Assembly: GCA_948470475.1 (NCBI GenBank)
Contig: OX419345.1
Coordinates: 8,037,090-8,101,089, forward strand
Source: Galaxea fascicularis
Lineage: Eukaryota > Cnidaria > Anthozoa > Scleractinia > Euphylliidae
Length of the DNA stretch: 64,000 nt
Reading direction: 5' to 3'
Made by a program: the position numbers and the translations under genes. Numbering within the stretch: position 1 is the stretch's first letter; every line of letters starts with the position of its first letter. Shown here piece by piece: positions 1-12,700 of this stretch. The notes under the pieces are model-generated. The model saw nothing but the letters and a program-made list of their open reading frames with translations, was not told the origin of the DNA and searched no databases.

Positions 1-506
1 TCCTCAGGAGGGCTGATTTGTGTTTCCTGTGCGCTGAGCGCGGTATATTTGTTCACAGTTTCTTGGTAGTGGTTCGCTCTGGTATTAGTGCAGTCAAAAT
101 TGAAATGCGCTTGCTGTTGAAAACCAGAGGGCAATGAATTTGTGTTCATCTTGCCTATGCGCAAAAAACAATCATCAGTTAGTCGCATGTCTTAAAATGT
201 TATTGAAGTCTTGACAGCGGTTATGTCGCCACTCTCAGGGAGTTTTTGATTTCTTAGTTTTTGGAAAGGTTTTCGCATTTTTTCCCCACAAGTTTCTCAT
301 TACTGTCTCATATAGAGTAAGCTCGGAACGTACCATATTTACCCTATTAGATGCCGCCCCCGATTAAGCGCCGTATCTGAAAGCAAAAATTCCAATAAAC
401 GCCACCCCTGGCTTAACTCCGCATCTAGGAATGATCATAGATGCCAAATAGGTCCTGTTCACCCGTGCACCGCACTTCATTTTAAGGAATTTTCTCATCG
501 ACAGTT

Positions 507-665
507 TGGATCCGGACCCCGTCAAAAAAGTAGTACGGACCCATAATTCTTGTAAAGAAATACTGGAGTTTCCGCAGGGCCATAGGCGCCTATGGTCCCG
601 CAGAAACTCCAGTATTTCATTACAAACGTTATGGGTCCGTTCTACTTTTTTGAGGGGGTCCGGAC
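507..665. repeat. Foldback (palindromic) MITE-like repeat
   Basis: Two arms of about 75 bp are near-perfect reverse complements around the centre ATAGGCGCCTAT near 583-594. Both outer ends read GGTCCGGACCC-like sequence. The arms differ at only a few positions. No coding potential. Confidence 0.8.
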
Positions 666-2446
666 CCATTTTTTCTGTAGTGTAAACGCGTCTTTATTCC
701 ATGTGATTGCTTTCGATCATTTGAACTGTCTACTACTCTGTCTACCTGAAAACGGTGCTAGGCAACCCTGGAAGTGCTACATCGCGCGCATGTCTTGAAT
801 TAAATACTTTCTACGTCGTCATACACATATGGACTAGTTTCTTATTCCAGATGCAGAGACGTGATTGCATTTTTAGTGCGCACGTTGCACAGGTAAATGA
901 AGCACGAACGTAGAGAGTAAGTTCACTGCTTTTTAACAGACTATGAAAACAGAGGAATCTTTCCAATGTTAAATAAATTGTATAGAATACAATTTCAGGC
1001 TGCTTTCCAGATAAGGCGCAAACACTCCTGAGTAGGGGACAACGGGTTATCTTTGACAGAGCAAACTTTTAAATAGCTATGTCCACAGCGAAGCAGAAAT
1101 GTATCTGAAAGCGAAACGAAAGAACTTGTTCCTTTAAAGCAAGCGAATTATAGGGTCCTCTAATAAAGAATGCAGGTTTATCAAATTGATTGATCCTTTT
1201 TATGGCCAGCAGCCCATCAGGCCTCAATATACTTCGTTTATCGAACTAGATTTCCATAACTGGAAACTTCTCATCTGAGACCGGGAGAAAAAAAAACTTT
1301 TTAAATATATGTTAATTAAAGTACTGAAACCTACCTTTGGTGAACTGAAACCAATGTTCTTGACAAAATATCACAACGCTTGCCAACAAGCTAATCGGGA
1401 ATTGGTTTCCTTTCTTTGCCAGCTGTCAGTTTGGTCACCCCATACTTCGCGTGTGTCGTCATAATAGCGGATTCAAATCTGTCTCGCGAACTCGAGCACG
1501 CGCAACAGTCTCAAATGCGCGCGCAGATTTCCTTGTGCGCGGAAAACGATGCTGCGAGCAAATTTAATTACATTTCATTGCAATTTCAGGCCATACATTC
1601 TAGTCACTCAATTGACCTTCAACTGGCTAGAATGCATCCTACCCCCTAGTAAGATTCTCTGTTAACCCCTCGAAATTTCCATAACGAAATACTTCAGAGA
1701 TTTAATTACAGTAAGTCAAGACTTGACACTCGGTAGCTAAATCCAACGTCAAACCGGGTTGACACTAGAATTTTCAGTTGTCAACATCCAAAATAAAACT
1801 CGCCCGGTTTGCGACAATAATTAATCCAGTTACATGGCCAATCATGGGCCCAAGTGACTACTACAGCTACACGAAGTCCTGAAAGCTTAGGTTTTCCACA
1901 GGACCCAAGGCAAAGGGCCAACGCCGCAAATCTGCTTCAACGACCGAAAACGAAATCCACTAAATATCTCACAAGGCAAATACACAGGGCTAAAGGATAC
2001 CAAGCTTATATGTCACTTTACTTTATTTATCTGCGTGTAAAACTCAAATAATTGCACCACGATGAACGTTGAATAAATACCTCCCAGTTCCGAACCTACG
2101 TCACAAAACAACCTAAGCTGTTTTGCACTTACAGTGATAATGCCCGAATACTGGGCAATGAACTAAAAGCAAATAAAAAACGAATTTGACTAATGGATAG
2201 CATGGTTTTCAATTGTCATTAATAGCCTAAGTAGAAGTTAAGTGTTTTCTAAACCAATATGATACAACCAATCATTAGCTACGTCAGCTATCAAAACCAA
2301 TCATGACTTATTACACGCACGAATCTTCCCGCGCTTGACGCCCGGTCTACGTACTTGCTTCGAGTTTTGATAGGCTCGTTACGCTGCTTACGGGCTGCTG
2401 TGATTGGCTAGAGTAATCACTGGTTTTGCTTCTACGACACTCAGCT

Positions 2447-2723
2447 GAAAACAGCTCGATTGGAACGGTTTACAATTGAGTCTCGTAACACCAAAACAAA
2501 AGAAATTACTCTGACCAATCACAAACAGATGCAAACAGTGCAATAAGCCAATCAGAATACGAAGAAATTACATGTAACTGGCGCAAAGCGCGGGAAAATA
2601 CGCGAGTGGAAGTCGCGATTGGTTTTGGTTTTGCATCTCACTGGTTGAAACAGTGGCGCGAGGTTTGCTGACCGACCACAGAGCGATACAAAGCAAACGC
2701 AATTTACTTTCGATACTCAATTG
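2447..2723. repeat. Dispersed ATTGG/CCAAT-rich repeat family, copy 1
   Basis: It shares with other copies in the window the blocks ACCAATCACA, GCCAATCAGAA, TTACATGTAACTGGCGC, GCGCGGGAAAAT, ATTGGTTTTGGTTTTGC and CACTCAATTG. A truncated opposite-orientation copy adjoins it at about 2260-2446. Other copies lie at 3980-4160, 34975-35235, 35600-35855, 37090-37345 and 42775-42895. Confidence 0.75.
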
Positions 2724-3087
2724 GCCGTTCCGAAAGTCAGAAGGGAACTGGGGCGAGTTTCAAATTTGAAGTCATCGATAAATTGACACCATCACATAAA
2801 AGGTAACATTGAGATTGGTCGTTTGACCAAGTTTGATTCTTTTAGGTTGAACAGAGACCAAGTTATGGACCTTGAAACATAGCTCAAAATCTATACAAAT
2901 GTCTCTAATTTTGAGGCTGCGTCCCCCAAAACCATATATTTGTATGATTTTGGTCTCTGTTCAACCTAAAAGAATCAAACTTATTCAAACGACGAATCTC
3001 AATGTTATCTTTCATGTGATGGTGTCAATTTATCGATTACTTTAAATTTGAAACACGCCCCAGTTCCCTTTTCAATTTCGGAACGGC
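2724..3087. mobile_element. Foldback element with ~140-bp inverted arms, flanked by CAATTG
   Basis: Arms 2724-2861 and 2950-3087 are reverse complements (ends GCCGTTCCGAAA and TTTCGGAACGGC). Direct CAATTG copies flank it at 2718-2723 and 3088-3093, as a target duplication would. The flanks rejoin to form the end of the dispersed repeat copy at 2447-2723, so the insertion is younger than that repeat. A single-arm relative lies at 10453-10625. Confidence 0.75.
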
Positions 3088-3783
3088 CAATTGAAAATCA
3101 CTTTGATGTAAAATATTCCTCACGGAGATAAGTCTCGATAAAGTTCTAACAAACCTAGAGAGAAAGCTGCAATCATGGAAAGCAGTTGAAATGCTCGAGT
3201 GTAACCATTCATATAAAACGTTTAGAGAACATGCAACAATTAACTAAAACGACGTTAATGTGTAAACATTTAATTGAAACCTACTAAACCATTACTCTCC
3301 AGACTGTTAATAACATCAAAGTTAGACGTGCTGTTTATCAAGGCTGTGGAAGAAATCCTAGCGTATCAACATTAAAATGTCTAAGCTACTGGGCAGTTGT
3401 GTACACTTCTTTTGGTACTATTTATTTTAAGCATCTCGAAAAAAGGAGTTTGAAATCTTTTGGTGAAAAATCACTGGACGCCTTTTTGGAATGACAAGAT
3501 ACGATGAATGCTAATATATGACAAGTTTACGAACAAAAGAAGTGTCAGCTACAGTCAGTGTTACTATAATTTACGCCCCAAATTTAATATGGCTCTGTGA
3601 GTTAATGTGTTAAGTTCACAATTTTAAAGTCGTTTATCAGCATTCAAGGTTTGCAAAAAGGTTTGAGGTCACGCAGGAAGCCTTACAATTCTGTTTGTCG
3701 CACATACATGTACAGAGTTCAGTAGGGTTAAACAAAAAGACAACACCTCGATAACTGTAATAATTTAGTTATTTTAAGTTCGA

Positions 3784-6700
3784 TTACTGGCTTTTCATTT
3801 TGTCGACAACATCTTCACCATTTTCGTTCGCTCCTTTTTCCTTTTCCTTTTCCGGGTTGTCTTCATACCTGAGACGTTAAAAATATATAGGTTAGCTTAT
3901 AATGAAAACAAAACTGACAAAGATTGACAACATTCGGCTGCTCTATGCAGTGTAAAATGAATCAAGTTAGGGTTGTTGTAAGTTGAGTGTGGGTTTTCTT
4001 TGGTTTTGCATTAAGCCGTTCAGTGATTGGTTGACAAACTCGCGCCACTTTCTCAACCAATGAAAAGCAAAATCAAAAGGGTTGGGACCTGCTCGCATCC
4101 AATTTTCCCGCGCTTGGCGCCGGAAACATGTAATTGTCATGAATTGTAACTGATTCAGCACCTGGACAAACAGACAAATATTTGTTGAAACCGCACTTTA
4201 CAAATAAAGGTTGAAGTACAATAACCCACCCAAAGGTAGCAAAGCTAATCGGGTCGGGTGGGTCAAAGTAATATTAAAATACAGCAAGAAAATTACAAAC
4301 TAAGATAAAAAATTAAATAATATCTTCACAAATTACAAAGATAAAATGGATTCAAATACAAGGAACTCATATAAGTAACAAATGGAGAAGTTATTTTAGC
4401 AACAATCAGGGTTCGTACACTTTTTTCGATCGAAAATTTCAAGACTTTTCAAGGACACATTTTTCCATTCTTCAAGGGCTCTAAGAGGGGCAAAATCAAG
4501 CCAATATAATGCCATATCAAATGCTCAAAGTAGAGAGTGCGCCGATTTTCGTCTCACAAGCACTTTGTTGGATAAAGTGGGCAACAAATTTCAAGGACAT
4601 TCCAGCATCGACTGCAATTTTCACGGACTTTTAAGGCCTTGAATTTTTATGTTCAAATTCAAGGACTTTCAAGGACTTTCAAGGCGCGTGCGAACCCTGA
4701 ATAATCGTTTTTCTTGAGGGATAATTATTCTCATTGTTAATAATAACTATTTTAATAAAAGTGCACAGATTTTTGGTAGGGAGCGCAAGCTACGTGGAAA
4801 AGAATTCTCGCAAATCTTGGAAGGGAGGAAGTTGTCGATTAATTAAGCCTTGATTGCATTGGAAAATCTTGCATTGTATTTTTAAATACGTCTGTTGTGA
4901 TTGGTCAGAGTACTGTCTTGCGTTGGGTTTGAATTGCGACACTTCATTGAACTACATGACTGTAAGGAAAGTTTATGGATGCAATAATTAAGTCTTCCGC
5001 TTCCAGTGTCCTTCCAGTCATTAATCTATTGAACTTTGGTCAACCACACTATGGTAATTTAAATAACAAGCCTGAGAACAGCCAACTTACTTGAACAGAT
5101 CTTTGAGCTCTCCTCTGATGAGGGCCAGTCCGATTGGGGTCCCCAGGCAGGCAGGCACTAAGTACAACAGGGCCGGCTGTGCCGCTTTGAAAGTGTGCAT
5201 AACCAGGACAGTCACTACCAGACCCACAAAATAAGCAATGAAACCGGAATAGAAGTATAGTCGACTGGTCTTGTCTTTCTTGCTGCTGCCATAAAAAAAA
5301 GGACAATCAAATGAGTTGAATACACAACCAATCAACACAACTACAAGTTACAGGAGTAAAAAGACACCTGGCGTGCGTTTCTCGAAACTCCCTAACTTTT
5401 CGGCGCATTTCGGGTGCCATAATTATTTCCTTCGTATCTTAAAAACGAAAACGTTTTTGCAGCAAATTTGCCCTTTCGTATCTTGAAATCATAGTGAAAG
5501 ACCAGCTTTTTAGAGTAAGCGAAACGCAGTTTATGAAATGCTTTTCGGGCCCGAAAAGTTCTCGGCACTTTCGTGAAACGGGCCCCCGGAGAAAAAGCTC
5601 TCAAATGGTGTACTTAGTAGCACCAATAATTTTCCATTAAATTTTCAAACTTGGATTGCACTAATTCAACTTAAGTTTATCTAATTGAAAGTTGGTTCCC
5701 CTGAAGTATCAATCTCTCATTTGCCTCGGTAATATTTGGTTACAGAGCTGTGTTCTAAGAGAAGTACATGTAGTTGTGCGCCCCAAATCTCTAAACCCTT
5801 GAAATCCAAGGCGCCCAGCATATACGTTTGGTGATAAAACTAATGTTTTCCTGGTTGCACAAAGGCAAAAGTAAGTTGCCAGGGGCGACCGGACGCCGCT
5901 GGAGCACAGCCCTGGGCTAGCTTTTTCTCTCCGCAGTTTTAAGGTTACCGTATACCTTCAGGGGTGTCTCGCGTCCAAGCGATGTAGCGCGTCCGGCTTA
6001 AACTGTAGACACCTAAGCCCCCATACCAAAATAAAAGCTCATAGAGCTGGCTATCAAACTATACCAAGAATTTTGAACTAAAAGGAACTGTCGATTTTTT
6101 CGCGACCTCTAAAATAATGCGAGAGTCCGAATCACCTTCTCAAAGCTACAAGTCAGAGCGAATTTTATCTTTCGCTAACTGAACTTGTTCCTCAGTTTAA
6201 TTCCGGACCCAAAGCGCTAAAAACACCATACTCAGTTACTTTGAAAAGTTATTGAACATTTTCGAAATAGTATTTAAAAAATGTGAAGTCGTCGTCCAAA
6301 AATTGCTCTCGGAGGCTTGACTGGATTCACTATAGCAACAAAACAGCAAGTCCGTCAGAATTGTGTTTAGAGATATCAAAGTAAACATAACAAATTTCTC
6401 GAAACCTCCAGATTATTTCTTGGTGGCACCATTGTGCAAATTAATGGCATGATTGTATTAAGAAAACTTGCAGGTACACTGTAAAAGGTTCAACTGTCAT
6501 TTCTTGGATATTGCGTACAATAAAAGAATGCCACACCTACCTATGATCAAACCTCAGAAGAAGAGCAATGAAAATCCCTACAATGATACAAAAACATATA
6601 TATGACAGAAGCTTTAAGGTTATGAAATACAGTTGTGACAGCAAACGACCAAAATCGGCTGATGTCCTACAAACTTTGTCAGACACGATGTCGGAACAAA

Positions 6701-9700
6701 ATAATCTTTTAACCAAATAATGATTAAATAAATGATAAACGACCACATTTTCTGTTTCGACCGACCAAAACAGAGCCTTAATTGCACATATACGATTGTC
6801 TGTATGTCTTTTCAAGAAAGAAAAATTATTTGCAGCCCTGGAACAAGTTACAGCTGTACATCATCTGAGCTTTTCATTAGTACTGTTACCCTTCAATTAT
6901 TATTAATTTGAATGAAATTCACCTGGTATAACAATGTCACCCAATCCCAGCATGGCAAAGTTTGAAGCTGATAGTCCCTTTTCAAGGAGATCCATTGGGA
7001 AAATCACTGGAAAGAGAAAAAAATGGAATAACATGAGTTCTCATATGCACTTTTTGTTAAGTATGCTTTACAGTTTTTAAACAGACCAAACTGGCCCATT
7101 TGGGGCTGCTGCGTTCTGCTGTAAAGGCCCACCTGGACCACAACAAAGCTCTCAACGTTGAAAGAACACTGACTGAAACCTGGTTCAACTAAGAAGGACA
7201 TGTTGTTAATGTAAACCATATCTTCACTGTACTACAGCTGTATGTAACTGTTGTTTTGGACAAAACCTCGAGCACTGGAAAATGCATTCCATACACTGAA
7301 TGAACCAGACAGTTTTGGCTTTACATTACGCACATGGTTCATACAGATTAAAAGAACTTTCAATCAAGGACTTTTCCAGGACTTTATCACAAAATTCAAG
7401 GAGTCCATCCAATCACAGCATTTGCATAAGACCTTTTCTCTGTCACCTTTGAACGCAGTCACCCAACCTTTGTACAGGAAATTAAGTTCCCACTGCTGAT
7501 TATAATAAATTTATATATTTTTATTATATGCAGTTTCTGACCGTTTGAATTCATTTGATAATAAAAGGAAGAATACATAAGTTGAATAAATTTCACGCTT
7601 CGAGCGACGTATTAAGCTATGTTTCCCTCGTGGTTTTCTTTGCTTAGATGGGGGCTTCACAGTACACTTGGGAAAACCCTGTTGAAGGTGCAGTTACCTA
7701 GATATTTTTAATAAGTAATGCCTGTGTCGCAAATGGAAGTTGGGTACTCAAGGATATGGGGACTGGTACCAACGACCCAAACCTACTCACAACCCAGCCA
7801 CGAGCCCCGCCCAACACACCAGACCCCAAATCAAGCATCCGTCACACTGAACAATAAGTTCAATGGAAAAACAATCTCCAATAGGGAGAGGAGGGAGGGG
7901 AAATACTCGAAAGCCTGCGAGCGCCAACACACCGAATGCTGAGCTAAACAAAACCATGAGGACATGCGAAGGTGCACACATAATGTGAGAAGCCCAACAT
8001 GCAAATACACTGTACCACATCAACACGCTAAAAAACGCTGCAGGCACACCCCAAAAATACTAATAACACACTAACACTAACGCCACGCAATGCCACACAA
8101 CGCCAAAACAAACAGAGCAACTTGCTCCTAGTCGTTAACTACGTTAAATTGCATTTAACCCTATGAAACATATAAATGCTTTGCCTTTTTTGAGATTTCA
8201 AAAGTGTTTCTCAGCCATTGTAAGATCATAATACAATCTTTTTAATCTTTTGATATGTCAAAATGAAATTGTTTTGCTGTAGTCTCAAGTACGTGTATGC
8301 AAGGGCTTTTTCATAAAATTCAAGCACTCGCACCTACAAATTCAAGGAGTTTTCAAGGACAACACCATTTCATTTTCAATGAGTTTTCAAGGACCTAGAA
8401 ATTCATAAAGCATAGAAGAGACATCTGGAAAGAAGTTCTGTCTTTTCCTGTCAGTGTGACAAACGTTTCATGATAGTTGATAACACTGTGACAACATTAA
8501 CAAACATTTCATTCACTGAACTTACATTTGATTGGGGCTTCAAAGGACTTGGCAACTGTGACCATTACATCTGTACCAAACACCTGAGATCAAAGTATGA
8601 ACATCAACAATGTATTAGGAATGCTGGTTTAGTGATCCCATTAGAAGTCTTGGGAATTGAAATATTGAACAAATCCAAGGTAGCTGCCTAGGAAAAGCAA
8701 AAGGAGTGCTAAAAGCAGAGAAATTACAAGCCCAACCTTTGAAATAATGTACAAGGGGTGGAACAGAGAATTAACTCTGAAGTGTAAATTAAAGTGCTAA
8801 GGGAAACCCATGAAAAACCCACTGGGCGTTAGCCCTAATAAAGGGTATCAGGGAACCACACGAGGCAAAGAAAAAATTCTTATGACCTCGGTGGGAATCG
8901 AACTCACGACCTCCAGATTAGATCTACCGTTCCTCTGCCGACTAAGCTACAGTAGATCTAATCAAGCAAGACAACAATGGTAGAAATTAAGCACTTCAAT
9001 TTACAAAGCTGTACTTACCCAAAATATGTCATACACAAAGAGCCCTCCCAGAAGGATACAGCCTGTTGAAACTGTGTTTAGATGGAGCAGCTCAACTCCG
9101 TTAAGAGAGAATGCCAAACCAAATATGTTGTTGGCGATCCAGTGCTGAAGAAATAAACACAACTAAGTAAAATATTAGAATTTACCTGTGTGATGAGGCC
9201 CATGAGAAGCACTTGAAACACTGCACACAACTTTTGCAACACAACTGTTGTATGTATAATTACAAATTAGTGACAAACAAGGGACAGGGGACTTTTCCTG
9301 GACTAGCTGACTTGGAAAAACAATGTCTTCACTGTACCAAAACAGCTGAAATCTCTAGATACTTTCCCTAGTTGGTACTGTAGTTGAAAATAATAATTAT
9401 TGTGCATAGTTTTTTGCAGTGCTGTTGCAAGGTCACAGTAATTAATATTTCCAATTTGGATTGTTAACAATCCAATTCAAAATGACAGAGCATTATTTTT
9501 CTTTTCCATTTTAATTAAATCTGATACATGTACAGCATTAAAAAAATGATAAAATAATGATAAAGCACAAAGGTATCTTGAGCAACACTGGAAAAAAACT
9601 CACCTTCTTCCATAAATACCAAGCACCAAAGACAGATGAAATGGCAAGGCACAGCAAGTCTATTCTGTCAAATTCATAGTTAACCAGTTCTAAAAAATAA

Positions 9701-12700
9701 AAATACTTTAGTCACAAGTCATGAACTATAGCTGCACATGTAAAGTCATAACACAATTTTGAATTGTTCAGAGATCATTCAGGTCAATAATTAACACAAA
9801 CTCTTCCAGCAACCTGGATGGATGTTTAATTCTACAACCTGTCACACACATTACATGTACTTACATGCCAAAACATCCTTCAGATATTTGATTTTGAATA
9901 CAGGTATATCCAACAAGGGTTTCAGCATTAAAAAAACCATTGTTTTACTGCCAATTTTACATGCATGTGGACATGCCTAATTAGCTGATCCACTTTAATA
10001 ACAGCACAATCAACCATCCTGCTACATACCAGCAAGCACATACTAGGTACCAAAAATAAAAGTAATTCACCAAGAAAAATGCTGGTCTTCTGTACACTGT
10101 ACATGCACTGTAAAAATATATCATACCTGTTTTCTTTTCACCTTTACTCTCTGTCAGATCAAGGGTATAGGTCACGTTTGGAAATGCCGCTGGTAAAAAA
10201 GGTTCAACATTTGGTCTGCAAAAAGAAGACAAATGAATTAACCAATATTTGATTCTTGCTTAGGAAGTAACTGCTTAAAATAATATGTACATGTAATTTA
10301 AATCATACATTAAGCATCTTTGTTCACTTAATATTTATTATTTGCTTATTTATTTATTTATTTTATTCATTCATGACATTTTCTTTACTCGACTTCATGG
10401 CTTCTGTTATAAGTCATATAGTATGTCAATAACATAAACACTACTCGCCTAGACTAGCAACTGGCCGTTCCAAAATTCAAAAGGGAAGTGGGGCGAGTTT
10501 CAAATTTTGAAGTAATTGATAAATTGACACCATCACATGAAAGATAACATTGAAATTGGTCATAGGTTGAACAGAGCTCAAAATCCATACAAATGTCTCT
10601 AATGTTGTGACAGCATTTCCCAAAACCCTGGTTTGCTATTTAATAAGAATAATATTATTGTATGGGTTTGTGCAGTCTTTTTAATTGTAATAAGTAAAAT
10701 TGAAATTAAAATTCATGTACATGCACAATGTGCTGCGCTCTCCGATCATTTTTTAAAAGACGGCTTCTGTGTAATACATTTCCCTCCTGAAATGTCACCC
10801 TCTCCCCAGATTCCTCACTGGAGCCTTGCTTGATCAAAGTAAGTCATTTAACAGCAGGCATTAACAAAGAAGGGCACTTCCTACTATTAATAATAAATTA
10901 TGGCATTGTAGGTCAATTATACCAGACTGAGTATAGACTTACAATGCATTAATACAATGCTTTTCAAACCAGTCCATGATTTTACATGCAGTTATGGTGT
11001 AGGAATAATAACACACCTCAACATTTATTTATTAATTTTTGGAATTTGTATTACTCTTATTATTCTACACTGTGGGAATAATGTAGGAATAAGGTGTGGG
11101 AATAATAATGCACCTCAACATTATTTTGGAATTATTATTAGTATAGGAAATTGCACGACTTTGAGTGCAATTCGGGATTAATAGGGACGAGTGATTTTGA
11201 AAGTTCTCAATATTGCACGAGCCTTTAGGCGAGTGCAATTTGAGAACTTTCAAAACCACGAGTATCTGTTAATCCCGAATTGTACGGGAAGGTCGTGCGA
11301 TTTTTTATTTATAGTACATTCAACAAAATTACGAACTAACGTGCCATTGTCATGGAAACTTAATACAGTAGGTACTCATACAGAGTACTATTTGGGATTA
11401 ATTGTACTGCTCTCGACCAATCAGAATTGAGTAATTTTGTTAAGTGTACTATAAGTCTTGTTATACATGTACTACACTGTATGCTACTAAGGTACACCTA
11501 TATACAGGGACAGGAAAGGCAACTGATCATACATTGTATGCACACATTAGCTTTGCGATTCCAAATTCAACACTCCAAATCTGAAAGCCCTGATGTGAGA
11601 AAGCTCAGGTCATGAACATGTCTTGAATATGACTCAAAGTGAAAAATATTAATGCAAACAACTGCGATTATTTTGGCAAATTTGAGTAATTTAATCCAAT
11701 ACTGTATGCCGAACTGCAATGAATTTAGCAATTTTCAAATTTACCACACTACCCAGTTTATGATGATTACCTTCTACACTGAAACCAATACATTGTATGT
11801 GTACAGTTGCCAGGTTGATAGAAGATTGAAGGTAATACACATGTACCATAATTAGCTTTTTTTTATTACACTGAAGTGAAATTGACCAAAATATTACTGT
11901 CCCAATAGTGTGTAAATTAATAATTAGCTACCAGGTAATAATTTATTACCAACATTATTGTTGTGTGTGTGACCTAGAGCAATGTGCACTAGCTGATACC
12001 TAAGAAACGCTGTAAATGGCTTCAAGCTGCCGCAACATTCACACAATAAGGAGTATAAAGGAGGGAGAGTTGAGTTTGTACAGTATAACATGAGTGTGTG
12101 GTAACTGCTTGTAGTTTGCTCTGAGTCATGATAAACCCATTGATATCGGTGTCATGTTACAGTATCTACAAATTTATACAAGTTACACTATAGCACATTA
12201 CCTGAGCAGATGTGTCATTGCTAAAACACCAAGACCAAAGAAATACAAAGTTAGCAGAAGGTTGATGTATTCCTTGCTGAATATCTAAAGAGGCAAATGA
12301 TAAGTATATCGATAAAATAATTACAAATTCAGACATAATTATATTATATAATTTCATACAATAATAATAATGATAATACAGTGTACATGTAATAGATCAG
12401 TAGCACAATCACCATACCCATTCTGGTAGCCTGCAAACAGGCTCTCCGTATGGGTTATTCCGAGATTTGCTTTCTAATGGCGCGCGGTCAAAAGCTAGGG
12501 GATTGGGGTGGGTGAGAGAGAGGAGAGCCTGCAATGGTCCTTGTACGATTTGAGTATTAACGTTCAGATTCTGAACGTAAATTGCTGATTGGCCAGTTCG
12601 ACTTGACACATGTCAAATAAGTGAGCAGAGGTATTTCAGTCACCGCAAACGTAGCCTGCGTGACAGACGCCTTTTTCGGCTCTTGTTTCACACGCCGGAT

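Larger units (their letters stand above)
1..3783. other. Non-coding region downstream of the SPP gene
   Basis: No supported gene. It holds a near-perfect foldback (507-665), two copies of a CCAAT/ATTGG-rich repeat (about 2260-2723) and a foldback element inserted in the second (2724-3087). Short open frames here look random. The SPP 3' UTR must begin just below 3784; a possible AATAAA on the minus strand lies near 3421. Confidence 0.6.

Noticed and set aside
5368..5595. Coding frame on the minus strand near SPP exon 10 (5392-5604)
   Set aside because: It is intronic and made of TTCGGGCCCGAAAAG-type inverted motifs typical of a repeat, not protein.
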